Shown here piece by piece: positions 34,016 through 42,851 of a stretch of 64,000 nucleotides of DNA. The notes under the pieces were generated by a model. The model worked only from the letters and a program-made list of their open reading frames with translations. It was not told the origin of the DNA and did no database searches. The stretch is from Larkinella bovis. Its GTDB lineage: Bacteria > Bacteroidota > Bacteroidia > Cytophagales > Spirosomataceae. Position numbers and translations under genes: made by a program. Position 1 is the first letter of the stretch. Every line of letters begins with the position of its first letter. The stretch covers positions 1-64,000 of the forward strand of contig NZ_JBHSMA010000017.1 in the NCBI RefSeq assembly GCF_042655385.1, read 5' to 3'.

Positions 34016-35077
34016 ATGCAAAAAGAAGAATTTGTCCAACTGCTGGCCCGCTACAACAAAGGGCAATGCTCCGAAGCGGAAATTCGGCTGATCGATCAAT
34101 GGTATGATCGTTTAGGCACGGAGAGCAGTGTGGCATTAAGCGAGGAAGATCGGCAAAAGCTGAAGAAAAAACTTTGGCATTCCATTGATTTGCAAACCAG
34201 CGATGATGCAGAAACGGTTGTCCAGGCGGAGGAAAAAACCGTCCGGTTGCCCCTGTTCCGGGGCTGGGCTGCGGCTGCGGCCGTCATTACCCTGATCGGA
34301 TTGGGTGCCTTGCTGTTCAACCGGTATCCATCCCGGTCCGCGAATCGGATCACCCAGCCAACCGTTCGGGCCGACGATTTTGTGACGTATACCAACACAA
34401 CTCAACAGCCTCAGACCCTTACGCTGGAAGATAGCACTCGCATTTACCTGCAACCCCAAAGTACGATCCGGTATGCGGTCAAGGCACATCCGAACAAGCG
34501 GGAAACCTGGCTGAAAGGGAAGGCGTTCTTTCAGGTTCATAAAGACCCCAAACGGCCCTTTCTGGTGTACAGCGGCACCATCGTAACGCGGGTATTGGGA
34601 ACCAGCTTCTGGGTAACCGCCCCCGCCGATGTTCCAACCGTCGAAGTGGCGGTGCATACGGGAAAAGTCAGTGTCTTTAAGAAACGACCCAAGGTACATG
34701 TCGGAAATGACGACGTTGATGAAACAGCCAGCGTAGTCCTAACGCCCAATCAGAAAGTAACTATTTATGTCGACGAAGACCGCCTGACCCGCGGCCTCAT
34801 CGATCAGCCAGAACCCATTCGGGCTCCGGCTCGACCCGTACCAACCGCTTTCGTATTCGACGACAGTCCTTTGCCAGAAGTACTGCAGCAACTCGAACGC
34901 GCGTACGGTATCGAAATGGAGATGAGCAACGAGGCTCTCAATAACTGTCGCTTTACCGGCAAAATTGACCAGCAATCGCTTTATGTCAAGCTGGAATTGA
35001 TTTGCCGGACGCTCAACTTGCAGTACGAAGTGCAGGGAAACCGTATTCTGATTACGGGCTCCGGCTGCACACCCTAA
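34016..35077 (+). CDS. FecR-family anti-sigma factor
   Basis: The 353-residue inner-membrane protein relays a signal from the outer-membrane receptor to the ECF sigma factor. The cytosolic N-terminus (MQKEEFVQLLARYNKGQCSE) binds sigma. One membrane helix follows (GWAAAAAVITLIGLGALLF, ~residues 80-98). The periplasmic FecR domain comes next (residues ~125-260: LEDSTRIYLQPQSTIRY, GKAFFQVHKDPKRPFLVYSG, VLGTSFWVTAP). A C-terminal DUF4974/STN-like domain (FVFDDSPLPEVLQQLERAYG, CRFTGKIDQQSL) docks the receptor. The ATG at 34016 is preferred to a TTG 13 codons upstream. It leads directly into the SusC-SusD operon, which it should regulate. Confidence 0.92.
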   Translation: MQKEEFVQLLARYNKGQCSEAEIRLIDQWYDRLGTESSVALSEEDRQKLKKKLWHSIDLQTSDDAETVVQAEEKTVRLPLFRGWAAAAAVITLIGLGALLFNRYPSRSANRITQPTVRADDFVTYTNTTQQPQTLTLEDSTRIYLQPQSTIRYAVKAHPNKRETWLKGKAFFQVHKDPKRPFLVYSGTIVTRVLGTSFWVTAPADVPTVEVAVHTGKVSVFKKRPKVHVGNDDVDETASVVLTPNQKVTIYVDEDRLTRGLIDQPEPIRAPARPVPTAFVFDDSPLPEVLQQLERAYGIEMEMSNEALNNCRFTGKIDQQSLYVKLELICRTLNLQYEVQGNRILITGSGCTP

Positions 35078-35136
35078 ACCCTTAACTTTTTTAACGAACC
35101 CGATGCCTATGACCTAATCCATTACTCATCAAAAAA

Positions 35137-35164
35137 GGCCGACAGTGCGGCAACACAGTCGGCC
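35137..35164 (+). promoter_or_regulatory. Hairpin between fecR and the STN-containing SusC gene
   Basis: GGCCGAC (35137-35143) pairs with GTCGGCC (35158-35164) around a 14-base loop, preceded by AAAAAA. It lies 100 bases before the SusC start. It may attenuate read-through from fecR or mark the end of the fecR transcript before a sigma-dependent promoter. Confidence 0.4.
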
Positions 35165-35263
35165 CGGAAACACCCCAGAACACATATCATCACTCATCTG
35201 CCAGGATGAGTAGGGCTTTGTTTTGCCGAATTCTTCCATTTTTCCAACAAAACATACAAAAGT

Positions 35264-38200
35264 ATGAAATTTTGTCGAATGCTCGGTTTGACCCTTCTAA
35301 CCGTCATGAAAATCTCCTTTTTACCTATTTTCCTAAGCCTGCTGCTGGCCGGAGCGTCGTTAGCGTACGACGGGAAAGCCCAGGATTTACTCCAGCGCCC
35401 CATCTCGATTAAGGCGGAGGAAGTCGCCCTCAAAAGCGTTCTCACCCGCCTGGAACGCGTTGCTAACGTAAATTTTGTTTACAGCTCCAACGCCATTCCA
35501 ACGAACCGCAAGGTTTCGCTCAACGCCCAAAACCAGAAGCTCGCCACGGTGCTGGAATCGTTGCTGAAACCGCTGGGGCTGACGTACCAGGTGGTGGCTG
35601 GTCAGATTATCATTCAGCTTCCTCCGGCGGGCCCATCGACCGGACGTGAATCCAGTTCGTACCTCCCGATCACCGCCCCACCAGCGGTTGATAAAACCAT
35701 CACCGGGCAGGTTACGGCCGAAAACAACGAAGGCTTGCCCGGCGTCAGCGTCGTGATCAAAAACACGACGCGCGGCACCACGACCGACATGGACGGCAAA
35801 TTCCGGCTGACGGTTCCCGACGATGCCAGCACGCTGGTCTTTTCGTTCGTCGGTTATGCCAATCAGGAAATTTCGATTGGCAACCAGACAACAATCAATG
35901 TACAACTGGCTCCCGATCAGAAAACGCTGGAGGAAATCGTCGTGGTCGGCTACGGAACGGTTCAGAAAAAAGACCTGACCGGGGCCGTTGCCTCCGTGCA
36001 GGGTGACGCCATTACCGCCCGCAAAACCACCCAGATTTCGCAGGCCTTGCAGGGCGCGGTACCGGGCGTTACCGTGACGCGCGGCAATAGCGCACCAGGA
36101 GCCACCGCGACCATCCGGGTTCGGGGCATTACCACCATCAGCGAATCCGGCCCATTGATCATTCTGGATGGGGTTCCCATCGACGACATCAACACCATCA
36201 ACCCCAACGATGTCGAAAACATTTCGGTCCTGAAAGATGCGGCTTCGGCTTCCATCTACGGTTCCCGGGCCGCAGCCGGGGTCATTCTGGTGACGACCAA
36301 ACGGGCCAAAAACGGTCAACTGAGCCTGGATTACACGGCGGAATACGGTTTTGAAAAGGCTACGCGCCTGCCGGAGTATGTGAATGCCAGGCGGTTTATG
36401 CAACTCACCAACGAACTACGCTGGAACGACAATGGTAACAACGCCAACCAATTCCCGACCTACCCCAAAGAGCTGATTGATAACTACGACAACCTGCACG
36501 CCCAGGACCCCGACCAGTATCCGAACACCGACTGGCGCGCCATGATGCTGAAAGATTACGCGCCCCGCCGAAGCCACATGCTGAGCATATCGGGTTCCGG
36601 CAAATCGCTGCGCTCGCGGGTTTCGCTCGGCTACGATAAGGCTGATGCCTTGTATGAAGGCCGGAGCTACGAACGGATTACGGCGCGGGTCAACAACGAC
36701 CTCACCATCAACAACTATTTATCGGCCAGCGTCGACTTTAACTTCCGGCGAACATTTTCACCCCAGCCCATTACCGACGACCGCGACGGTTCGTTTCCCT
36801 TCTATAAAATGGGTATCATGCCGCCGGTCTATGCGGCCATGTTTTCGGATGGTCGCATCGGTTCCGGGAAAGACGGAGCCAATATTTACGCCCGTCTGAA
36901 ATACGGCGGTTTTAACAATGCCTGGTACAACCAGGTGGGTGGTAAGATCAGCCTTGACTTTGCCCCGATAAAAGGGCTCAAAATCAGCGGGGTTCTGTCG
37001 CCGTTCTTCAACTTCGACAAGGTGAAAGTATTCACCAAAAAAGTCCCCTACACCCTGTGGAACAGCCCGGAAATCAACTCCGGCTTTATTGAAGGGCAAT
37101 CGCAAACGAAACTGGAAGAAAGCCGCAACGACAGCTACCGCTACACGACGCAGGCCCTGGCCAATTACACCCGGCAATTCGGCGATCACAACCTGAATCT
37201 ATTGGCCGGTTACGAATATTTCTACGCCTTCAACGAGGGGCTGGGTGCTTCCCGCGGGCAGTACATCCTGAGCACCTATCCGTACCTGAACCTCGGCCCG
37301 CTGGATTTCCGCGATAATAGCGGCAGTGCCAGCGAAAATGCCTACCGCTCGTGGTTCGGACGGGTGATGTACGATTACAAAAGCAAGTATTTCATCCAGG
37401 CCAACGTCCGCTACGATGCCTCGTCCCGCTTTGCGTCCGACTACCGTTGGGGCGCTTTCCCGTCCGTTTCGGCAGGCTGGGTGGTTTCGGAAGAGAATTT
37501 CATGAAGTCGACGGCATCCTGGTTGTCTTTCCTGAAAGTACGGGCATCGTGGGGGTCTTTAGGCAACGAGCGGATTGGTAACAACCTGTACCCCTATCAG
37601 GCCATCCTGAATTTTGAAAACAACTCGCTGTTTTACCAGGGTAACACGGTTCTGGCGGCTCAGGCAGCGGCCCAGTTTCAGTACGCGATCCGGAATATTT
37701 CCTGGGAAAAGACCCACTCCTTTGACATTGGCCTCGACGTCAATTTCTTCCGCGACCGGCTCCAGGTAACCGCCGATTATTACAAAAAAACCACCCGGGA
37801 TATGTTGTTGCAGATCGAAATCCCTGATTATGTGGGCTTCGATAATCCCTACCAGAATACCGGTAAAATGTTCACCACGGGCTGGGAAATGCAGGCCGGC
37901 TGGAACGACCGCCGGGGCGATCTGCGCTACAGTGCTTCCTTCAACCTGTCCGATTTCAAATCCACGATGGGTGACCTGGGCGGAACCGCTTTTCTGGGTG
38001 ATCAGATCAAAATTCAGGGTAGCCAGTTCAACGAATGGTACGGGTATGTATCCGAGGGCCTTTACCAAACCGCCGATGAGGTGGCCAATTCGCCCAAGCT
38101 GAACGCCAACGTAAAACCGGGTGACGTTCGGTACAAGGACATCAGCGGCCCGGCGGGTGTTCCCGACGGCAAGATTTCGCCCGAATACGACCGCGTGCTG

Positions 38201-38701
38201 CTGGGCGGTTCGCTGCCCCGGTATTCGTACGGAGCGAATATTAACCTCGGGTATAAAAACTGGGATTTTGGCCTGGTATTACAGGGCGTCGCCAAGCAAA
38301 ACTCGCGGCTGGGCGCGGATATTGTGCAGCCGCTACGCGAAAACTTCGGCACGTTCCCGGCCATTCTGGATGGGGCGGCCTGGAGCACGTACAATACGCC
38401 CGAGCAGAATTTGCAGGCACAATACCCCCGCTACACCAACACATCGGCCGGTAATAACTACGCCATGTCCGACTACTGGCTGATCAACGGCGCGTATTTC
38501 CGCCTGAAAAATATCAGCCTGGGGTATAACATCCCGAAAGTGGTGACGCAAAAGCTGAAAATGCAGAGCATCCGCGTCTACAGTTCGGTTACGGATCTGT
38601 TGTCCATCAGCAAATTCCCGACCGGTTGGGACCCCGAAAGAACCTCGCTGGGCTACCCCATTACTACCTCGTTCGTCTTTGGAGCCTCCGTTAAATTCTA
38701 A
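35264..38701 (+). CDS. SusC/RagA TonB-dependent transporter with STN signalling domain
   Basis: This is a 1145-residue outer-membrane receptor. The signal peptide (residues ~1-36) is followed by an STN domain (~45-115: PISIKAEEVALKSVLTRLE, VNFVYSSNAIP, VSLNAQNQKLATVLESLLK), the module that contacts FecR in transducing receptors. A carboxypeptidase-like beta-sandwich comes next (~140-215, TITGQVTAENNEGLPGVSVV), then LEEIVVVGYGTVQKKDLTG, then the plug (VRGITTISESGPLIILDGVP) and barrel. With the sigma and FecR genes immediately upstream it forms a complete ligand-sensing relay. It is the first gene of the operon with SusD (11-base gap) and the two large secreted proteins. Ligand unknown. Confidence 0.95.
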   Translation: MKFCRMLGLTLLTVMKISFLPIFLSLLLAGASLAYDGKAQDLLQRPISIKAEEVALKSVLTRLERVANVNFVYSSNAIPTNRKVSLNAQNQKLATVLESLLKPLGLTYQVVAGQIIIQLPPAGPSTGRESSSYLPITAPPAVDKTITGQVTAENNEGLPGVSVVIKNTTRGTTTDMDGKFRLTVPDDASTLVFSFVGYANQEISIGNQTTINVQLAPDQKTLEEIVVVGYGTVQKKDLTGAVASVQGDAITARKTTQISQALQGAVPGVTVTRGNSAPGATATIRVRGITTISESGPLIILDGVPIDDINTINPNDVENISVLKDAASASIYGSRAAAGVILVTTKRAKNGQLSLDYTAEYGFEKATRLPEYVNARRFMQLTNELRWNDNGNNANQFPTYPKELIDNYDNLHAQDPDQYPNTDWRAMMLKDYAPRRSHMLSISGSGKSLRSRVSLGYDKADALYEGRSYERITARVNNDLTINNYLSASVDFNFRRTFSPQPITDDRDGSFPFYKMGIMPPVYAAMFSDGRIGSGKDGANIYARLKYGGFNNAWYNQVGGKISLDFAPIKGLKISGVLSPFFNFDKVKVFTKKVPYTLWNSPEINSGFIEGQSQTKLEESRNDSYRYTTQALANYTRQFGDHNLNLLAGYEYFYAFNEGLGASRGQYILSTYPYLNLGPLDFRDNSGSASENAYRSWFGRVMYDYKSKYFIQANVRYDASSRFASDYRWGAFPSVSAGWVVSEENFMKSTASWLSFLKVRASWGSLGNERIGNNLYPYQAILNFENNSLFYQGNTVLAAQAAAQFQYAIRNISWEKTHSFDIGLDVNFFRDRLQVTADYYKKTTRDMLLQIEIPDYVGFDNPYQNTGKMFTTGWEMQAGWNDRRGDLRYSASFNLSDFKSTMGDLGGTAFLGDQIKIQGSQFNEWYGYVSEGLYQTADEVANSPKLNANVKPGDVRYKDISGPAGVPDGKISPEYDRVLLGGSLPRYSYGANINLGYKNWDFGLVLQGVAKQNSRLGADIVQPLRENFGTFPAILDGAAWSTYNTPEQNLQAQYPRYTNTSAGNNYAMSDYWLINGAYFRLKNISLGYNIPKVVTQKLKMQSIRVYSSVTDLLSISKFPTGWDPERTSLGYPITTSFVFGASVKF

Positions 38702-38712
38702 CCCGATCCCCT

Positions 38713-40401
38713 ATGAAACTGAATATAGTTACCTTCCTGTTTAGTCTGCTTTTCCTGACGGCCTGCGATAGCCTGGATTTGAACCCGCTGTCGGACGGCT
38801 CCAGCGAAACCTGGAACTCGAATGCCGAGGAAATCGAAATGTCGCTGAACGGTTTGTACAAAGATGCGTTCTGGATGCTGGATCTGGACGACTGGACCGA
38901 CGACTGGACGTACCGCGATGCCACCACCCCCGTTACCGGTGCCACCATCAACGGCGAAACTGATTTCGTCAAGACCTGGTGGACCAACACCTACAAAGCC
39001 ATCGCCCGCGCCAATACGGTTATCCAGAGCGTGGATCGGGCGGCTGCGGTTTTGTCGCCCGCCCAGATCGAACGGTATGCCGCCGAAGCGCGGTTTATCC
39101 GGGCCTGCCAGTATTCGCGGCTGCTTTCGCACTACGGGAATATCGTTTATACCGAAACCACGTTGAGCATTGAAGAAGCGCTGGCACTGAAACAGACGCC
39201 GAAAGAGGAGGTGCTGCAAAAAATCTACGCCGACTTTGATTTTGCCGCTTCCAAACTGAAAACCACCTACGGCGGCTCGGAGTTGAAACGGGCCACGGCC
39301 GGAGCCGCTTACGCCATGAAGGCCCGGATTGCGTTGCAGATGGGCGACTGGAAAACCGCCCGCGATGCGGCCAAAGCCTGCATGGACCTGAAGGTGTACA
39401 CGCTGCACAGCGACTTCGGCAACCTGTTTTTATCGAAAACCAAGAATTCGGTTGAATCCATTTTTGCGCTTCCCCGCTCGGTGGCACTGAAAGTCACGCT
39501 GGGCGGTCTTCAGGATTACGTCCCCCGAAATGCGGGTGGCTACGCGGCCAAAGATCCTTCCTGGGATTTGTTCTGTGCCTTCCTGTGCAAAGACGGTTTA
39601 CCCATCGACGAATCACCGCTGTTCAACCCGCGCGAACCGTTTAAAAACCGCGATCCGCGCTGTACGGCCACCATCGTTGAATTCCAGACGCCCCACATCG
39701 GTTTTATTTTCCAGCCGCATCCGGATTCGGTTCAGGTCCTCCGAACCAGTAACAATACCCGGGTTAATAACAACGACACGCGTTCCATTGCCCAGTTTGC
39801 TTCCTTCAACGGTTTGATCTGGAAAAAAGGCGTCGATGCCGACTGGACGCTGAACTCCTGGACGGCGGAACCCGACAAAATCATCATCCGCTACGCCGAC
39901 GTGCTGCTGATGTATGCCGAAGCCAAGATTGAACTCAACGAGATCGATCAGTCAGTGCTGGATGCCATCAATACCGTTCGGGCGCGGGCCTACGGCGTAG
40001 CGGTTACGGCCACTTCGGCGTATCCGGCGGTTAAAATGGGCAATCAGGCGGCTTTGCGCAAAACCGTGCGCATCGAACGTCGGATGGAGTTTGCCCTGGA
40101 AGGCATTCGTTACATGGACATCATCCGCTGGAAGCTCGCCGAAAAAGTCCTGAACAAACTTAACTACGGCCTGCTCGATCCCGCCGATCTGCGCACGAAA
40201 GTGGTAAAACCGGGCCTTTGGTTTTTCCCGCAGGTACCCCAAATTGACGACGACGGTGTGGCCGACTTTAGCCCCATGTACAATGCAGGGCTAATCAAGC
40301 AGTTGACCATCCGGAAATTCGACGCAACCCGCCAGTACCTCTGGCCCATACCGTCGAAAGAAGTGCTGACAAGCGGTTTGGTTCAAAATCCTGGTTATTG
40401 A
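38713..40401 (+). CDS. SusD/RagB-family substrate-binding lipoprotein
   Basis: The 562-residue lipoprotein has the signal MKLNIVTFLFSLLFLTAC, with Cys18 as the lipidation site, followed by DSLDLNPLSDGSSETW. SusD proteins cap the SusC barrel on the cell surface and capture glycans. TPR-like helices are seen in the N-terminal half (WWTNTYKAIARANTVIQSVD, AEARFIRACQYSRLLSHYG, AAYAMKARIALQMGDWKTA). The C-terminal half has the usual IIRYADVLLMYAEAKIELN, VRIERRMEFALEGIRYMDI and the final LWPIPSKEV...QNPGY. It is translated right after SusC and eight bases before the next gene, so expression is coupled. Confidence 0.95.
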   Translation: MKLNIVTFLFSLLFLTACDSLDLNPLSDGSSETWNSNAEEIEMSLNGLYKDAFWMLDLDDWTDDWTYRDATTPVTGATINGETDFVKTWWTNTYKAIARANTVIQSVDRAAAVLSPAQIERYAAEARFIRACQYSRLLSHYGNIVYTETTLSIEEALALKQTPKEEVLQKIYADFDFAASKLKTTYGGSELKRATAGAAYAMKARIALQMGDWKTARDAAKACMDLKVYTLHSDFGNLFLSKTKNSVESIFALPRSVALKVTLGGLQDYVPRNAGGYAAKDPSWDLFCAFLCKDGLPIDESPLFNPREPFKNRDPRCTATIVEFQTPHIGFIFQPHPDSVQVLRTSNNTRVNNNDTRSIAQFASFNGLIWKKGVDADWTLNSWTAEPDKIIIRYADVLLMYAEAKIELNEIDQSVLDAINTVRARAYGVAVTATSAYPAVKMGNQAALRKTVRIERRMEFALEGIRYMDIIRWKLAEKVLNKLNYGLLDPADLRTKVVKPGLWFFPQVPQIDDDGVADFSPMYNAGLIKQLTIRKFDATRQYLWPIPSKEVLTSGLVQNPGY

Positions 40402-40409
40402 TCGGCACC

Positions 40410-42818
40410 ATGCGAACCAAACTCTTATTCTGCGCACTGCTCCTCGGTGCTGCCGGGTCGGTTTTTGCCCAGAAAAAGGTCGGTAAACCCCTGCAAATTA
40501 GCGGGGTTTACCCACACCTGGCGGCATTCAACGAAGGCGACGGCATTCCCTGTCCGCGTCCCGGCACCGGCAACGGGGGCGAAATCGGCATCGGGGCGGT
40601 GGTTCCCTGGGCCGGTAAACTGTGGATGATTACGTATTCACCCCACTGCCCGGAAGGAAGTTCCGATAAGCTCTACACGATCGACGAAAACCTGCGGATG
40701 GAAATCCGGCCCGAGAGCGTCGGCGGAACGCCCGCCAACCGGATGATTCACCGGGAATCCAATCAGTTGCTCATCGGGCCTTATCTGGTCGATGCCGGCG
40801 GGAACGTGCGGACTATTCCGCCCTCCCGGATGCCCGGCCGCCTGACCGCCACCGCCCGACACCTGAAGGACCCCGCCAACTGGGTCTATTACTACGACAT
40901 GGAAGGCGCGCTCTACGAAGCCAACGTGCATTCGCTGGCCGTTAACAAATTGTACACCTACCCGATTCCGGGCTGGCACGGCAAAGGCGGTTACACGGCG
41001 CAGGGTCAACTGGTGCTGGCCAACAACGGCGAACGCAGCAAATGGAACGCCAATGCGCCGGATTTACAGGTTGGCGGGCCACCGAAAAATGCCGACGAAA
41101 AAGGCGTACTGGCTTCCTGGGACGGCAAAAACTGGAAAATCATCGAGCGTCGGCAATTTACCGACGTAACCGGCCCCGGCGGAATTTACGGTTCGCCCGA
41201 CGACAAAAGCCCGCTCTGGAGCATCGGATGGGACAAACGCTCGGTGCTTCTGAAACTGCTGGACGACGGACAATGGTACACGTTCCGGTTGCCCAAAGCC
41301 ACGCATACCTACGATGGTTCGACGGGCGTGTACACCGAATGGCCGCGCATCCGTGAAATCGGCAACGGAAAAATGCTGCTGGATATGCACGGCATGTTCT
41401 ACGATTTCCCCCAGACCTTCAGCGCCCGCAACACCGCCGGCCTTGCACCGATTGCCAGCCACCTGCGCTACGTACCGGATTTCTGCCACTGGAACGGCCA
41501 ACTGGTCATTGCCACCGACGAAACCAGCCTGCTGCAAAATCCGATGGCGGGCCGGTCGCAATCGAACCTCTGGTTCGGAAAACCGGAAGAACTGAAAAAC
41601 TGGGGAGCCACCAGCGGCTGGGGCGGGGTCTGGATCAACGATGACGTGAAAGCCGGTGCCGTTTCCGAACCATTCCTGATCAACGGTTTTGGCCAGAAAA
41701 TCGTCCACCTGAGCCATAATACGGGCAAAGCGACCACGTTCACTCTGGAAATCAGCCAGAAAGGCACCAACGACTGGCAGCCGTACCAAACCGTTACGGT
41801 ACCCGCGTCGGGCTATGCCTACCACATTTTTCCGGCCACGGTTTCGGCCAACTGGATTCGGGTGAAAAGCGGCCAGGACGGCAATGCGACGGTTTTCTTT
41901 CATTTTCAGGGGACGGGCCATTCCGCGCAAACGGCCAGGAGCCTGTGCAGGGCATTGGCGGATATTGACGACAAAAGTCCGGTTACGGCGGGCCTGATTC
42001 GTCCGGCGGGTCACAACAAGAACCTTCAGTTTCTGGACCTTTCGGCCCCGTCGGGACCAACCTACTACGAAGTAGACGAAAAACTCGGTTTTGCCCGTCC
42101 GGCCGAAAACCGGGAAAAAGAAGTGGCCGAACTGTGTGCGCTGAAAAAGGAATTTGAACTGGATGCCGCTTCGGTCATCGTGAAGGACAAATCCGGTACG
42201 TTCAGGCTACCCAAAACGTCGGCCCGCTACGACCAGCCGTTTGCCGCCGGCTGGCCCCGCGACCGCCGGGAGCTGGAATCGGAGCGGTATATGTTCAACG
42301 CCCACGGCACGTTCTACGAGGTGCCGCGCGAAGCCGGTTTCTCGTCCATGCGTCCCGTCACCACCCACAAAAAACAGATTCAGGATTTCTGCACCTGGCG
42401 GGGTCTGCTGGTGTTGAGTGGAACGGGCAAAACCGCCCAAACTGACGGCCATTTTTTCGGCAGCAACGCGGCTCAAACCGGCCTCTGGTTTGGTGCCATC
42501 GACGACTTGTGGCAATTAGGCAAACCCGTTGGCGAAGGCGGTGTCTGGAAGGATTCCGACGTGAAAGCGGGCGAACCGTCCCTCCCCTACCTGATGACGG
42601 GATATGACAAAAAGAAAGTCAAACTTCTGTCGGACAAAGACGCTGAATTTACGCTGGAAGTCGATTTTGACCACAATGGCTGGCATGCCTACCAGACGAT
42701 CACCGTACCGGCGGGCAAAGCGGTCGTACACGAGTTCCCGGCGGGCTTTAACGCCCATTGGGTGCGAATTACCTCCAACCAGGACAGTAAAGCGACGGCC
42801 TGGTTTACTTACGAATAA
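40410..42818 (+). CDS. Large secreted PUL protein of unknown family, paralogue A
   Basis: The 802-residue exported protein has the signal peptide MRTKLLFCALLLGAAGSVFA (start at ATG 40410; a TTG four codons earlier overlaps susD). Residues ~25-315 look like a beta-propeller with short blade repeats (IGAVVPWAGKLWMITYSPHC, GGTPANRMIHRESNQLLIGP, MPGRLTATARHL, DVTGPGGIYGSPDDKSPLWS). A ~185-residue module then occurs twice, at ~320-505 and ~625-802. Each copy has an HGxFY motif (MHGMFYDFP; AHGTFYEVP), an LWFG strand, a GGVW...DVKAG stretch and a closing beta-sandwich (FTLEISQKG; FTLEVDFDHNG). I recognise no Pfam or CAZy family. Its place in a SusCD operon suggests a surface glycan-binding protein or a glycan-active enzyme. 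The next gene is a full-length paralogue. Confidence 0.8.
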   Translation: MRTKLLFCALLLGAAGSVFAQKKVGKPLQISGVYPHLAAFNEGDGIPCPRPGTGNGGEIGIGAVVPWAGKLWMITYSPHCPEGSSDKLYTIDENLRMEIRPESVGGTPANRMIHRESNQLLIGPYLVDAGGNVRTIPPSRMPGRLTATARHLKDPANWVYYYDMEGALYEANVHSLAVNKLYTYPIPGWHGKGGYTAQGQLVLANNGERSKWNANAPDLQVGGPPKNADEKGVLASWDGKNWKIIERRQFTDVTGPGGIYGSPDDKSPLWSIGWDKRSVLLKLLDDGQWYTFRLPKATHTYDGSTGVYTEWPRIREIGNGKMLLDMHGMFYDFPQTFSARNTAGLAPIASHLRYVPDFCHWNGQLVIATDETSLLQNPMAGRSQSNLWFGKPEELKNWGATSGWGGVWINDDVKAGAVSEPFLINGFGQKIVHLSHNTGKATTFTLEISQKGTNDWQPYQTVTVPASGYAYHIFPATVSANWIRVKSGQDGNATVFFHFQGTGHSAQTARSLCRALADIDDKSPVTAGLIRPAGHNKNLQFLDLSAPSGPTYYEVDEKLGFARPAENREKEVAELCALKKEFELDAASVIVKDKSGTFRLPKTSARYDQPFAAGWPRDRRELESERYMFNAHGTFYEVPREAGFSSMRPVTTHKKQIQDFCTWRGLLVLSGTGKTAQTDGHFFGSNAAQTGLWFGAIDDLWQLGKPVGEGGVWKDSDVKAGEPSLPYLMTGYDKKKVKLLSDKDAEFTLEVDFDHNGWHAYQTITVPAGKAVVHEFPAGFNAHWVRITSNQDSKATAWFTYE

Positions 42819-42851
42819 TAGTAGCACGTTTTTTACCAATATCCATTCAGA

